Assembly (NCBI RefSeq): GCF_000691805.2
Contig: NZ_DF820493.1
Location: 23,061 to 87,060 of the forward strand
From: Weissella oryzae SG25
GTDB lineage: Bacteria > Bacillota > Bacilli > Lactobacillales > Lactobacillaceae
Direction: 5' to 3'
DNA: 64,000 nucleotides
Shown here: positions 45,644 to 54,369 of the stretch, one piece after another
How the letters are laid out: every line of letters starts with the position of its first letter
How positions within the stretch are numbered: the stretch's first letter is position 1
Notes under the pieces: model-generated
The model's database searches: none
What the model was told of the DNA's origin: nothing
The model's input: the letters and a program-made list of their open reading frames with translations, nothing else
Translations under genes and position numbers: made by a program

Positions 45644-47239
45644 TTATTTTTTCGCAGTTAATCGCCAAAAAATTGTAATGATTAAGCGCACGATTACAGC
45701 AACAATTGGCGCAATAAAGAACCAATTGACTAATAAGATACCCACGCCAGCCGCTAAAATTAACAGCACTAGGTTTAATACCGCTACCCGATACATAACA
45801 GTTCGATCAGCACGTAACAATTGATCACTGGCATCCCATAAACTAGGTAAATCTTCAATTGCCCAGATTTTAATATCTGGCTTTTGTGGTGCATCCCCAA
45901 CCCCAATTACCAAAGCATTTGGTAAATCACCGGTGGTTTCTTGGTTAGTAATTAAAATTGTATTCTCAACAGCTAACAATTCTTGATACTTAGCAAGCTT
46001 ATCTGCCGGTGCCATATTGGCTTCCGCCTCAACCACAGAGTTCATAATCTGGGTAACTTCTTCAACTGAACCACGTGTATCCGCCGAAATTACATGCAGT
46101 TGCATTCCACGTGCCAAGAAAAATTTATCCAAAGTCATAATTGAATAGTTAGCTGGTGCATGAAAGGCCACTACCCCAATTACCCGCTCACCTTCAATTA
46201 CATAACTCACTGAATTACCCAAGGCGTTAATCTGACCAAAATGGCGTTCATTAATATCATAACGTCCTTTGGCGTAAGTCGCTGATACGAAAGCAAATCG
46301 CTGATTATTAATAACTCCTCTTACACCAATTTCTGGTAGGTACTCGGGCTCAGAAACTTGGCTGGCAAAAACTCCCTTAGCATCCGCATAAGCCTTAATT
46401 GCAATCGCTAGGGGCGACCGATAATCATAATTTCTTTTATCACTAACTAGACCTGTAGCAATTCCTAAAATATCAAAATCGGAATAACGGTCATCATAAC
46501 TTTGTACGGTTCGAATTAACACACCTGGTGAGGTTAAAAGACCCGATTTTTCAATGACCACATTTTTTACCTTACGTAAGTCGGTAATTAAATCTTGATC
46601 ATCCTTTAAAACAACGCCTTTACGGGCAAGCCCATTAAAGACCCATTGGCGGTATGCCCCTGCTGTTTGAGCAGTCCAAGCCGGATCAACAATTAAACCA
46701 GTGGCAATTGCAATTGTTACACCCGTAATCCAGTTAGTTGTTAAGCCAAAAAATATTAGTGCATAAAGGCAAAACAACATAATTATGTAGTTCCACCGTT
46801 GCAAAGAATGCGTTTGTGCGGAAGTGATTTTAATCTGTCCCAATTGGCTTTGCATAATCCCCAAGGTAATCGCTAATACAAAGATTCCTAGAAGGTAAAG
46901 TGGCAAGGTCATCGTTACCAAAATAAATTGGCGCATTGGCTGAACTAACAACAAGTAGCCGACTGCCAATAACCAAGCAAATTGTAACACTAAACTTGCA
47001 ATTAAACTTGTACCGCCCAAAACTGAGCGTTGTACCCGAACCGCCTTATATAATTCATAGTCAAAATACAAATTCAGTATGAAAGCTAAAGCAAAGACTA
47101 GATACTTTGTATTTGGCCAAGGAAGTTGAATTAAAGGAGCTTGGTTTAACAATAATGGCAAAACTAAGGCTGCACCAATCGCTAAAATAATAGCAATAAC
47201 TGCCGTCCAGATAAATTTAATTTGACCTATTCGTTTCAT
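45644..47239 (-). CDS. P-type ATPase homologue lacking the phosphorylation Asp (probable pseudoenzyme)
   Basis: 531 residues. About six N-terminal membrane helices, a soluble region (190-470), and two C-terminal helices, as in P-type ATPases. The approach to the catalytic loop is conserved (NGLARKGVVLKDDQDLITDL), but where DKTGTLT is expected the protein reads VVIEKSGLLTS, with Glu230 replacing the phosphorylated Asp. Later motifs are also eroded: EGERVIGVVAFHAP for the G-D region, APADKL kept, and no GDGxND. No metal-binding domain or CPx motif. It is full length without frameshifts, so it is maintained as protein. AGAGGAG precedes the ATG at 47239. Confidence 0.75.
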   Translation of the reverse strand: MKRIGQIKFIWTAVIAIILAIGAALVLPLLLNQAPLIQLPWPNTKYLVFALAFILNLYFDYELYKAVRVQRSVLGGTSLIASLVLQFAWLLAVGYLLLVQPMRQFILVTMTLPLYLLGIFVLAITLGIMQSQLGQIKITSAQTHSLQRWNYIIMLFCLYALIFFGLTTNWITGVTIAIATGLIVDPAWTAQTAGAYRQWVFNGLARKGVVLKDDQDLITDLRKVKNVVIEKSGLLTSPGVLIRTVQSYDDRYSDFDILGIATGLVSDKRNYDYRSPLAIAIKAYADAKGVFASQVSEPEYLPEIGVRGVINNQRFAFVSATYAKGRYDINERHFGQINALGNSVSYVIEGERVIGVVAFHAPANYSIMTLDKFFLARGMQLHVISADTRGSVEEVTQIMNSVVEAEANMAPADKLAKYQELLAVENTILITNQETTGDLPNALVIGVGDAPQKPDIKIWAIEDLPSLWDASDQLLRADRTVMYRVAVLNLVLLILAAGVGILLVNWFFIAPIVAVIVRLIITIFWRLTAKK

Positions 47240-47335
47240 AATTGTGCTCCTCTGGTTCCAACCAGTTTTAATTATTACAAGCATACCAAAAAAAATAGTA
47301 TTCCCCAAATCAAGCCCGCCGTCAGGGGCAAAACT

Positions 47336-48220
47336 TTATTTAATTGTTGGCACTAAGCTTGTTTGAATTGCTTGCGCCCATTCTTTAACTAAGGGAATTG
47401 CATTTGCTTGATATGCTAACCCTAATGGCATTTTAAAATCAGGAAACGCTTGGAAGCTAAATTGATTGGCAGCTAATTGACTAGCAAAGTTCTTTATATA
47501 GATGCCTGGTAAAATTGCTGTGCCAGTACCACCCATAACAACTTTTGCCGCAGTTATAAAATTAGGTACCTCAATTAAACTGACGCGTAACTGCCCTTTC
47601 TCAGCTAAGTAGCGATCAATAATTTTTTGATAATTAGTTATGCTTGGTAGGGTAACTAATTCAAAAAGTCGTGCATCTCTCACCGTATGGTCTAAAAACC
47701 ACTTTTGCGCAGCAACAAAATAAACTTGGTCATCAATTAACTTTAATTGAGCCAACTTTTGATTCGTTTCAACTGGCATCCCAATAAAAATATCCAGTTC
47801 ACCAGCTAACAATTTATTTTGTGCATGTCTTGTTGTTAATTCTTCAACAATAATCTGTAAGCCCGCATAATTAGTCCGTAAATCTGCAACCACTTTAGGT
47901 AGCAGTAATTCACCTAGGGCCTCATTCATGCCAATTCGTAAAACTTGCTTAGCCCTGCTATTTAACTGCTGCATACGTAGTGTAAAGTTGTGTGCTTGTT
48001 GATCAGCCTCAATTAGATACGCTAAATATTGTTCACCAGCGTAAGTTAAGGTTAATGGTTGATGTGTCCGTTGCAAAATTTCATTACCCAACTGTTCTTC
48101 AGCCTGCCGGATTGAACGGGTAATATAAGGCTGCGTAAGATATAAACGTGCTGCTACAACTGATAAATTTCCAACCTCTTTTACTAAGGTCAGTACTTGG
48201 CGCATCTGTCCTTGATCCAT
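47336..48220 (-). CDS. LysR-family transcriptional regulator
   Basis: 294 residues. N-terminal winged HTH (about 5-60, LSVVAARLYLTQPYITRSIRQAEEQLG) and a C-terminal substrate-binding-like effector domain (90-290). AGGAGG precedes the ATG. It is divergent from the flavin oxidoreductase gene with 110 bases between them, the usual arrangement for LysR control of the neighbour. Confidence 0.93.
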   Translation of the reverse strand: MDQGQMRQVLTLVKEVGNLSVVAARLYLTQPYITRSIRQAEEQLGNEILQRTHQPLTLTYAGEQYLAYLIEADQQAHNFTLRMQQLNSRAKQVLRIGMNEALGELLLPKVVADLRTNYAGLQIIVEELTTRHAQNKLLAGELDIFIGMPVETNQKLAQLKLIDDQVYFVAAQKWFLDHTVRDARLFELVTLPSITNYQKIIDRYLAEKGQLRVSLIEVPNFITAAKVVMGGTGTAILPGIYIKNFASQLAANQFSFQAFPDFKMPLGLAYQANAIPLVKEWAQAIQTSLVPTIK

Positions 48221-48333
48221 CAGCTAAACCTCCTGTTTCAGATAGCATAATTATATAACTAATTCGGAATTTCACATATTTTGCGATAAAGTGCACAATA
48301 TGATTGTTAAATTAATTTAAAAGGACTATGACA

Positions 48334-49419
48334 ATGACCGAACATAATTTTTTAAAGGCTTACACTTTCAAAAGTGGCGTAACCGTTAGTAATCGAATCG
48401 TAATGGCGCCCTTGACCCAAACAATGGGTAATCAAGATGAAACCGTCTCACCAGCTGAATTAGCCTGGTATCGCCTTCATTCCGGCGACGCTGGCATGAT
48501 TATTACTGGTTCTTCACATGTTTCAGCACTTGGAAAAGGTTTTGAAGGTGAGTTTGGCGCTTATGATGACCGTTTTATCCCCAGCCTTCGTGATGCAGCG
48601 GCCGCAATCAAGAGCCGTGGTTCAAAGGCCATCTTGCAAATTTTTGATGCTGGCCGAATTTCATCAACTAAAATTCTTCGTGGTCGTTCAATTGTAAGTG
48701 CCTCAGCCAATCGTGCACCTCGCGATGGCTATGAAACTCCTCGTGCACTTGATGCACAAGAAGTTTTAGAGACCATCAAAAACTTTGGTGAAGCAACGCG
48801 TCGGGCAATCGAAGCTGGATGGGACGGTGTTGAAATTCATGGCGCCAATACTTACCTAATTCAACAATTCTTTTCACCTAACTCAAACCAACGTGATGAT
48901 GAGTGGGGTGGTAATCTAGAAAACCGGATGCGCTTCCCACTAGCTGTAATTGCAGAAGTACAATCAGTCATCGCAGCTAAGGCTGACCGTCCCTTTATCA
49001 TGGGTTACCGAATTTCACCTGAAGAGGTTGAAGAGCCTGGCATCACCTTAGAAGACACTTTTGCTTTGGTCGAAAAGTTAAAAGCACTACCCCTTGATTA
49101 TCTAAGTATTTCGCTTGGCTATGCTTGGCGGACCTCTTTGCTTAACCAGGCTGATCAAGAAACCATTCTAAGTAAGTTTGTTAAACAAGTTGGCGATGCG
49201 ATGCCACTTTTCATTGCTGGTCAAATTGTAACTCCTGCCGATGCAGACCGGGCTTTAGCAGATGGGGCCACTTTCGCTGTTATGGGCTTGGAAATGATTC
49301 GTGAACCTAATTGGGTGCGTAAGGTGATTGCCAATGATGAGCAAAGTATTCGCTATGAATTTTCACTAGCTGATGCTGAGTTGTTGGTATTCAGTCACCC
49401 TTCCTACGCTTCTTATTAG
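48334..49419 (+). CDS. NADH:flavin oxidoreductase (Old Yellow Enzyme family)
   Basis: 361 residues, FMN barrel. Seen: NRIVMAPLTQTMG (N-terminal FMN contact), ALGKGFEGEFGAYDD, GWDGVEIHGANTYLIQQFFSPNSN with the conserved His and Asn, GYRISPEEVEEPG, and FIAGQIVTPADADRAL. It reduces electrophilic alkenes or flavins; the physiological substrate is unknown. The ATG at 48334 has AAGGA at 8 bases and is preferred over the ATG at 48328. A coding-like stretch in another frame follows the stop. Confidence 0.9.
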   Translation: MTEHNFLKAYTFKSGVTVSNRIVMAPLTQTMGNQDETVSPAELAWYRLHSGDAGMIITGSSHVSALGKGFEGEFGAYDDRFIPSLRDAAAAIKSRGSKAILQIFDAGRISSTKILRGRSIVSASANRAPRDGYETPRALDAQEVLETIKNFGEATRRAIEAGWDGVEIHGANTYLIQQFFSPNSNQRDDEWGGNLENRMRFPLAVIAEVQSVIAAKADRPFIMGYRISPEEVEEPGITLEDTFALVEKLKALPLDYLSISLGYAWRTSLLNQADQETILSKFVKQVGDAMPLFIAGQIVTPADADRALADGATFAVMGLEMIREPNWVRKVIANDEQSIRYEFSLADAELLVFSHPSYASY

Positions 49420-49541
49420 TTGGCTTCCGTAAAGCTTTACGTATCTCAACTGACCCTAAAGAACAGGCTGACTATTCAAAAACAATGGCACCCTATGAAA
49501 CAACTAAACGCAGTAAAACATATTTAGGAAATGACTAATTA
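49420..49541 (+). other. Coding-like remnant after the flavin oxidoreductase stop
   Basis: In the +2 frame relative to the upstream gene an uninterrupted stretch of about 40 codons (LLVGFRKALRISTDPKEQAD ... SKTYLGND) ends in TAA near 49540. It has balanced, native-looking codon use but no own start or Shine-Dalgarno. It may be an out-of-frame C-terminus or the remnant of a lost gene. I do not recognise the family. Confidence 0.35.
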
Positions 49542-49566
49542 AACTGCCAAAAAGCTCATTACCTAT

Positions 49567-49618
49567 AAAGGGCGCATAATCGTTAGATTTTGATCTAGCA
49601 ATTATGCGTCCTTTCGTT
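49567..49618. terminator. Bidirectional terminator after the oxidoreductase gene
   Basis: Long stem around AAAGG-CGCATAAT / ATTATGCG-CCTTT with an inner GATC pairing, followed by CGTTTT on the plus strand. Confidence 0.75.
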
Positions 49619-49625
49619 TTAAATA

Positions 49626-49657
49626 AAAAAGGACTATACATAAATGTATAGTCCTTG
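49626..49657 (-). terminator. Terminator of the tRNA-Ser/tRNA-fMet unit
   Basis: AAGGACTATACAT / ATGTATAGTCCTT stem with T6 on the minus strand, right after tRNA-fMet. Confidence 0.85.
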
Positions 49658-49661
49658 CTGA

Positions 49662-49734
49662 TTGCGGGTGTAGGATTTGAACCTACGACCTTCGGGTTAT
49701 GGGCCCGACGAGCTACCAGACTGCTCCAACCCGC
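49662..49734 (-). tRNA. Initiator tRNA-fMet (CAT)
   Basis: Begins CGCGGGT, with the C1:A72 mismatch typical of bacterial initiators. The anticodon stem has the three G:C pairs (TCGGG/CCCGA), and the T-loop TTCAAAT is initiator-like. The anticodon loop reads CCCATAA, so position 33 is C instead of the near-universal U. CCA is not encoded. Confidence 0.95.
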
Positions 49735-49748
49735 GATAATAAAGAAAA

Positions 49749-49837
49749 GGAGATAGAGGGATTCGAACCCCCGCGCCGGTTTCCCGACCTGACGGTTTTC
49801 AAGACCGTTCCCTTCAGCCAGACTTGGGTATATCTCC
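49749..49837 (-). tRNA. tRNA-Ser (TGA)
   Basis: Class II tRNA with acceptor GGAGATA/TATCTCC, a long variable arm, anticodon loop CTTGAAA (TGA), and T-arm GGGGGTTCGAATCCCTC. Lies 14 bases before tRNA-fMet on the same strand. Confidence 0.95.
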
Positions 49838-49982
49838 ATTAGTTTTTCGTAACCAACAAAACTAATAATACAGTTTTATTGATTACTTGTCAACATCAAT
49901 AATTGCTAACATAAATAATTATATTAATCGGTAAGTAACTAGCTACTAACCCGTTCGTAAACTTCTCATACTAGCCCAAAAG

Positions 49983-50014
49983 AAAAACTCCTAACGTAGG
50001 TCAGCTAGGAGTCA
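49983..50014 (-). terminator. Terminator of tRNA-Leu
   Basis: ACTCCTAGC / GTTAGGAGT hairpin followed by TTTTTC on the minus strand. Confidence 0.75.
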
Positions 50015-50020
50015 ACTTTA

Positions 50021-50104
50021 TGCGGGCGGTGGGAGTCGAACCCACACGGTATTGCTACCACAGGATCCTTAATCCTGCGCGTCTACCAATTCCGCCACGT
50101 CCGC
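50021..50104 (-). tRNA. tRNA-Leu (AAG)
   Basis: Class II tRNA: acceptor GCGGACG with a 3' strand ending CGCCCGC plus A. The anticodon stem CAGGA/TCCTG encloses the loop TTAAGGA, so the anticodon is AAG with G37. The A34 would probably be deaminated to inosine. CCA is not encoded. Confidence 0.93.
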
Positions 50105-50171
50105 TAAATGTCTTAACAACACGTCTATTATCTTATCAAATTTATTTAACTTTGACAATCAGCTTTTTTAT

Positions 50172-50216
50172 TAAAAAAACCAGCTAGACACATTACTGTA
50201 AGCCTAACTGGTTTAA
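50172..50216 (-). terminator. Terminator of tex
   Basis: Minus-strand AAACCAGTTAGGC / GTCTAGCTGGTTT stem plus T6, 15 bases after the tex stop. Confidence 0.8.
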
Positions 50217-50230
50217 TTTATACTTTGCGC

Positions 50231-52411
50231 CTAATCTTTAGGCTTAATCATTGATAGACCAATCCGACCACGTTGTGGGTCAATTTCGGTAACCCATACA
50301 GTTACAATATCACCAACTGCTACCAGTTGCTGTGGATCCAGTTTTTGGCGGTTACGTCCGGCCTTCTTTTCAAACGGCATTTTTGAGATGTGTACCAACC
50401 CATCTTCATGCACACCAATATCAACAAAGGCGCCAAAGTCTACAACATTGCGTACTGTTCCTTGTAATTGCATCCCCAACTTCAAATCAGCAATTGTTAG
50501 TACATCTGACCGCAAAATCACTTCTGGCGCAGCATCCCGTAAATCACGGCCCGGATTATTTAGTGATTGCACAATATCCGTTAGCGTTGGCAAACCAATG
50601 CCAAATTCAGCTGCTTTTTGAGCTGTTACTAATTGATTCAATGCCTTCACATCACCCTGCACTTCTGCCAACAAGGCCTTAGCAATTGGATAAGACTCTG
50701 GGTGAATATCCGTGTTGTCTAACGGATTTTTACCGTCTGGAATTCGCAAAAAGCCAGCGGCTTGTTCAAAAGCCTTTGGTCCCAATTTTGCAACCTTTTT
50801 TAATTCCACCCGTGAGTCAAACTGGCCGTGTTCATCTCGATAAGCCACAATATTAGCCGCAGTAGTCTTCGTTAATCCAGCAATATGTGTCAATAACTGT
50901 GGTGAAGCTGTGTTTAGATTAACGCCAACTTGATTTACCGCTGTTTCAAGTACAGCATCTAACTCCGTGCTCAATTCCTTTACTGGTAAATCGTGTTGAT
51001 ATTGTCCTACACCAACAGCCTGCGGATCAATTTTAATCAATTCAGCCATTGGATCTTGTAGCCGGCGGGCAATTGAAATTGCTGAACGTTGTTCCACCTG
51101 AAGTTCTGGAAATTCAGCCCGTGCTAAATCAGATGCCGAATAAACTGATGCACCAGATTCATTGACAACTGCATAATTTAACTTTGGTAAATCATGCTGA
51201 ATAATGTCAGCGATAAACTGTTGTGATTCACGCGAAGCGGTTCCATTACCAATTGCTACCAAGGTAACTTGATATTTATTGACCAAATCAATAATCGTTT
51301 GGCGGGCTGCCTTAGGATCATATTTTTGAGCCTTATGTGGATAAATTGTTGCCTTAGCTAAAAACTTACCGTTCGGGTCAACAACTGCTAACTTTGACCC
51401 AGTACGAATACCTGGGTCAAAGCCTAAGACCACACGGCCACGTAAAGGTGCCGCCATTAGCAAATGATACAGGTTTTTACCAAAAACCTTGATTGCATCA
51501 ACTTCGGCGCGTTCTAGTAACTCCTTGCGGAGCTCCCGTTCAATGGCGGGACCAATAAAACGTTTATAAGCATCTTTAGCTGCCGCTAATAAAATATCAG
51601 CCGCTTGGCCAGTCTTAACACCAACAAGCCGCATCTTAAGGTAGCGTAAAATAGCATCACTATCTACATCAATACTACCTGTAAGGACCGCTTCTTTTTC
51701 GCCACGATTAATCGCCAAGACTTGGTGATTAGCTACATTCTTAATCGTTTGACTGAAGTCATAATATAATTGAAAAATTGCTTGTGGATCTTTATCCGCA
51801 CTCGCCCGCTTTTGCTTAGCAATTAAGCGTCCGTTATTACGTGTAAATTTACGGACCCAATCCCTTAGCCCAGCATTTTCACCAATTACTTCTGCAAAAA
51901 TCTCATGGACGCCTGCTAAAGCATCTTCAACTGTATTAATATCTGTCTCAGGCTTAAGATATTTCTCAGCCTCAGCCTCAATTCCACTTGCTGGAAAACG
52001 TTGAATAAAGTTTGCCAAGCCCATTAAACCAGCTTCTTTAGCGATCGTAGCTTTAGTCCGCCGTTTTTGTTTGTAGGGTAAATATAAATCCTCAACAGTT
52101 TGTAAATCACTAGCTGCAATTAAGCCCTGCATTAAACTTGGTGTAACTGCATTTTGCTCGACAATTGCTCGATAGACGGTTTGTTTACGTGCTTCTAGTT
52201 CATTCAATCGTTTGGTTACCAGTTGAATATCACGAATCTGTACTTCATCTAAGTTTCCAGTTGCCTCTTTACGATAACGCGCAATAAAAGGCACTGTATT
52301 TCCATCAGCTAGCATTGTACTAGTAGCTTCAACTGACTTAAATGGCAAAGTCAATTCAGCCGCAACTGTTTTTACGACATCAATCACTAAATCTTGATTG
52401 ATTTCCACCAT
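50231..52411 (-). CDS. tex: Tex family RNA-binding protein
   Basis: 726 residues. N-terminal Tex domain, YqgF-like nuclease fold (VVLGFDPGIRTGSKLAVVD, about 325), helix-hairpin-helix pair (VNQVGVNLNTASPQLLTHI, about 495), and C-terminal S1 RNA-binding domain (GTVRNVVDFGAFVDIGVHEDGLVHIS, about 650). A conserved protein with a poorly defined role in transcription or nucleic acid metabolism. AGGAG precedes the ATG. It starts 4 bases after the preceding small gene ends. Confidence 0.95.
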   Translation of the reverse strand: MVEINQDLVIDVVKTVAAELTLPFKSVEATSTMLADGNTVPFIARYRKEATGNLDEVQIRDIQLVTKRLNELEARKQTVYRAIVEQNAVTPSLMQGLIAASDLQTVEDLYLPYKQKRRTKATIAKEAGLMGLANFIQRFPASGIEAEAEKYLKPETDINTVEDALAGVHEIFAEVIGENAGLRDWVRKFTRNNGRLIAKQKRASADKDPQAIFQLYYDFSQTIKNVANHQVLAINRGEKEAVLTGSIDVDSDAILRYLKMRLVGVKTGQAADILLAAAKDAYKRFIGPAIERELRKELLERAEVDAIKVFGKNLYHLLMAAPLRGRVVLGFDPGIRTGSKLAVVDPNGKFLAKATIYPHKAQKYDPKAARQTIIDLVNKYQVTLVAIGNGTASRESQQFIADIIQHDLPKLNYAVVNESGASVYSASDLARAEFPELQVEQRSAISIARRLQDPMAELIKIDPQAVGVGQYQHDLPVKELSTELDAVLETAVNQVGVNLNTASPQLLTHIAGLTKTTAANIVAYRDEHGQFDSRVELKKVAKLGPKAFEQAAGFLRIPDGKNPLDNTDIHPESYPIAKALLAEVQGDVKALNQLVTAQKAAEFGIGLPTLTDIVQSLNNPGRDLRDAAPEVILRSDVLTIADLKLGMQLQGTVRNVVDFGAFVDIGVHEDGLVHISKMPFEKKAGRNRQKLDPQQLVAVGDIVTVWVTEIDPQRGRIGLSMIKPKD

Positions 52412-52414
52412 AAT

Positions 52415-52858
52415 TTAAACTCCTGTACTCATTAAACGTTGCACTTGCCCATAAAACTTTGATATTAATGCATCTTGATCAGCTTCTGATTGATTAAAAG
52501 CTGACATATCAACGGTTTGGTCCTTTACATCCAAAGCAGCTGCCATCATTTCTGTAGCTGCGGTATACTGTGTAAAAACTTTAGTCAAACTGGCATGGCT
52601 ACCCAACAAACGTGCTGGCGCCTTTAAGGCAGCCATTTGCTGACTAGTTGTTTGGTAAAGCTCAACTACATCATCGAATTCAGCTGCGATTTCTTTAAAT
52701 TCAGCTGCAGGCATTTCACTAAGACTATCTGCCTTAATCGCTGCATCAAGCTTTTCAAAGAAAGGTGCAACGTGCTCTCCTGCTTTCTCTGTCTCCTGAA
52801 CTAGGCCAGTTAGTTGTTGTAGATATTGTTGCATTGATAAAAACTTTGATTTAACCAT
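52415..52858 (-). CDS. Hypothetical helical protein, co-transcribed with tex
   Basis: 147 residues, predicted almost all alpha-helical and acidic, with no Cys, signal peptide or membrane segment. The family is not recognised. GAGGA precedes the ATG. Its stop lies 4 bases before the tex start, so the two are expressed together. Confidence 0.75.
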   Translation of the reverse strand: MVKSKFLSMQQYLQQLTGLVQETEKAGEHVAPFFEKLDAAIKADSLSEMPAAEFKEIAAEFDDVVELYQTTSQQMAALKAPARLLGSHASLTKVFTQYTAATEMMAAALDVKDQTVDMSAFNQSEADQDALISKFYGQVQRLMSTGV

Positions 52859-52920
52859 TTGTTATATTCCTCATTAATAAAATTTGTCCAATTAGTATTA
52901 TACATTAAGCGATAAATACA

Positions 52921-52957
52921 AAGTAAAAAGCCAACCAAAATTAGGCTGGCTTTAATT
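52921..52957 (-). terminator. Terminator of hpf
   Basis: AAAGCCAGCC / GGTTGGCTTT stem with T5 on the minus strand. Confidence 0.8.
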
Positions 52958-52968
52958 TTTAAGATTAA

Positions 52969-53532
52969 TTATTCTGCGCTTGTATCAAGCAAGGCATACT
53001 TACCATCGCGACGCTTATAAACAACTTCGGTCAAACCGCTCTCAGCATCTTCAAAGATAAAGAAATTGTGACCTAGCAATTCCATTTGCAAAACTGCTTC
53101 CTCAGCATCCATTGGCTTTAACGCAATATGCTTGGTCCGGACAATTTCCAAATTATCCTCATCTTCTGCTGGTGAGTCATCTTCTAACTCAGGGAAAACA
53201 GCACTCTCAATTCCCTTGTAGCCCTTCTCACGTGACTTACGGTTGACCTTTGTCTTATGCTTCCGAATTTGACGTTGCAACTTATCAAGTACAAAGTCAA
53301 TTGCTTGATACAAATCTGTTTGTGTATCGTCGGCACGCAACAAAAGGTAAGGTAATTGGATTGTTACCTCGATTTTAAATGTCCGCTCCTTATATGAACG
53401 TACATTTACTCGTGCGATGTAGTTAGCATCGTCGTTCAAATAACGCTCCAAGCGTGACAAACGCTTTACGATATAATCATTGATTGCATCAGTGATTTCA
53501 ATGTTTTCTCCGCGTACCTTAAATTCTAGCAT
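52969..53532 (-). CDS. hpf: Ribosome hibernation promoting factor, long form
   Basis: 187 residues. N-terminal S30AE domain (FKVRGENIEITDAINDYIVKR, VRSYKERTFKIEVTIQLP), a linker, and a C-terminal dimerisation domain (IVRTKHIALKPMDAEEAVLQMELLGHNFFIFEDAESG). The long form joins two 70S ribosomes into inactive 100S dimers. AGGAG lies before the ATG at 53532; the in-frame ATG at 53550 is less well placed. Confidence 0.97.
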   Translation of the reverse strand: MLEFKVRGENIEITDAINDYIVKRLSRLERYLNDDANYIARVNVRSYKERTFKIEVTIQLPYLLLRADDTQTDLYQAIDFVLDKLQRQIRKHKTKVNRKSREKGYKGIESAVFPELEDDSPAEDEDNLEIVRTKHIALKPMDAEEAVLQMELLGHNFFIFEDAESGLTEVVYKRRDGKYALLDTSAE

Positions 53533-53679
53533 AATACTCTCTCCTGTCATTTTTTTACCGGGCTACTACAAATAACATAATACCGCCGGCTTTCAAAAGT
53601 ACTATCTGCTTCCTTTTGTAACTATATTATAAGGCAAATTCGCTTCTCTTGAAAGCCTTTTCAACTATTTTCAAAGAAA

Positions 53680-54369
53680 CTAACGCGCTAAAGTTACTGT
53701 GTAGATAGTCTTTGCTCCTGCTAAATCTAATAATTTAGCAGCATGATGTAAAGTGGTTCCCGTTGTGTAAACATCGTCAACTAGGCAAACTTTCTTGCCA
53801 CTAAGTTGTTTCTTTACTCTTTCTACTATAAAAAAAGGTTGTGAACTTTTTAGTCTCTCGATGCGACTTTTTTGTACTTGTGTTTGTTTATCTGCTTTAC
53901 ATAGCAGATACTCATGCAATTCAAGGTCAGCTAACAAACCAATTACTTGATTAAAACCTCTTTGCAAATAGGTGTTTGCACTTATTGGAATTGGAATAAT
54001 CAAATCAGCGCCAATGGTCTGAACTACGGTCTGCAGCTCATTTTTAAAAACTTGATTCAAATGATACCCACCTTGAAACTTATAGTATTGAAAATATTGG
54101 CGCATTGTTTCATTGTACTGGTATAAGGCATGATTTATAAATAACTGTCTACCCTTCTTTTGCCAAATTAAACAGTCATGACAGACTTGCCGTTCTGCCA
54201 TTAATTGACCCCTACAAAATTCACAAAATGGTGGTGTGATTTTTTGAAAGCTTTGCTGACAAGTTTGGCAAATTAGCGGTAACTTAGTGGCTTTTAATTT
54301 AAAAAAATCTGTCAAATTCCAATCAATTAATAATGGATTCTTACATAACTCACAGATTTTGCCGACCAA
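53680..54369 (-). CDS. comFC: Competence protein ComFC
   Basis: 229 residues. N-terminal double zinc finger (CELC, CQTC, CEFC, CHDC pairs within residues 6-70) and a C-terminal phosphoribosyltransferase domain with VCLVDDVYTTGTTLHHAAKLL. It works with ComFA and DprA in transformation. The start is TTG at 54369, supported by AAGGA nine bases upstream, and it overlaps the end of comFA by 20 bases. Confidence 0.92.
   Translation of the reverse strand: MVGKICELCKNPLLIDWNLTDFFKLKATKLPLICQTCQQSFQKITPPFCEFCRGQLMAERQVCHDCLIWQKKGRQLFINHALYQYNETMRQYFQYYKFQGGYHLNQVFKNELQTVVQTIGADLIIPIPISANTYLQRGFNQVIGLLADLELHEYLLCKADKQTQVQKSRIERLKSSQPFFIVERVKKQLSGKKVCLVDDVYTTGTTLHHAAKLLDLAGAKTIYTVTLAR

Noticed and set aside
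49504..49839. 111-residue minus-strand frame
   Set aside because: It runs through tRNA-Ser and tRNA-fMet, which explains the sequence fully.
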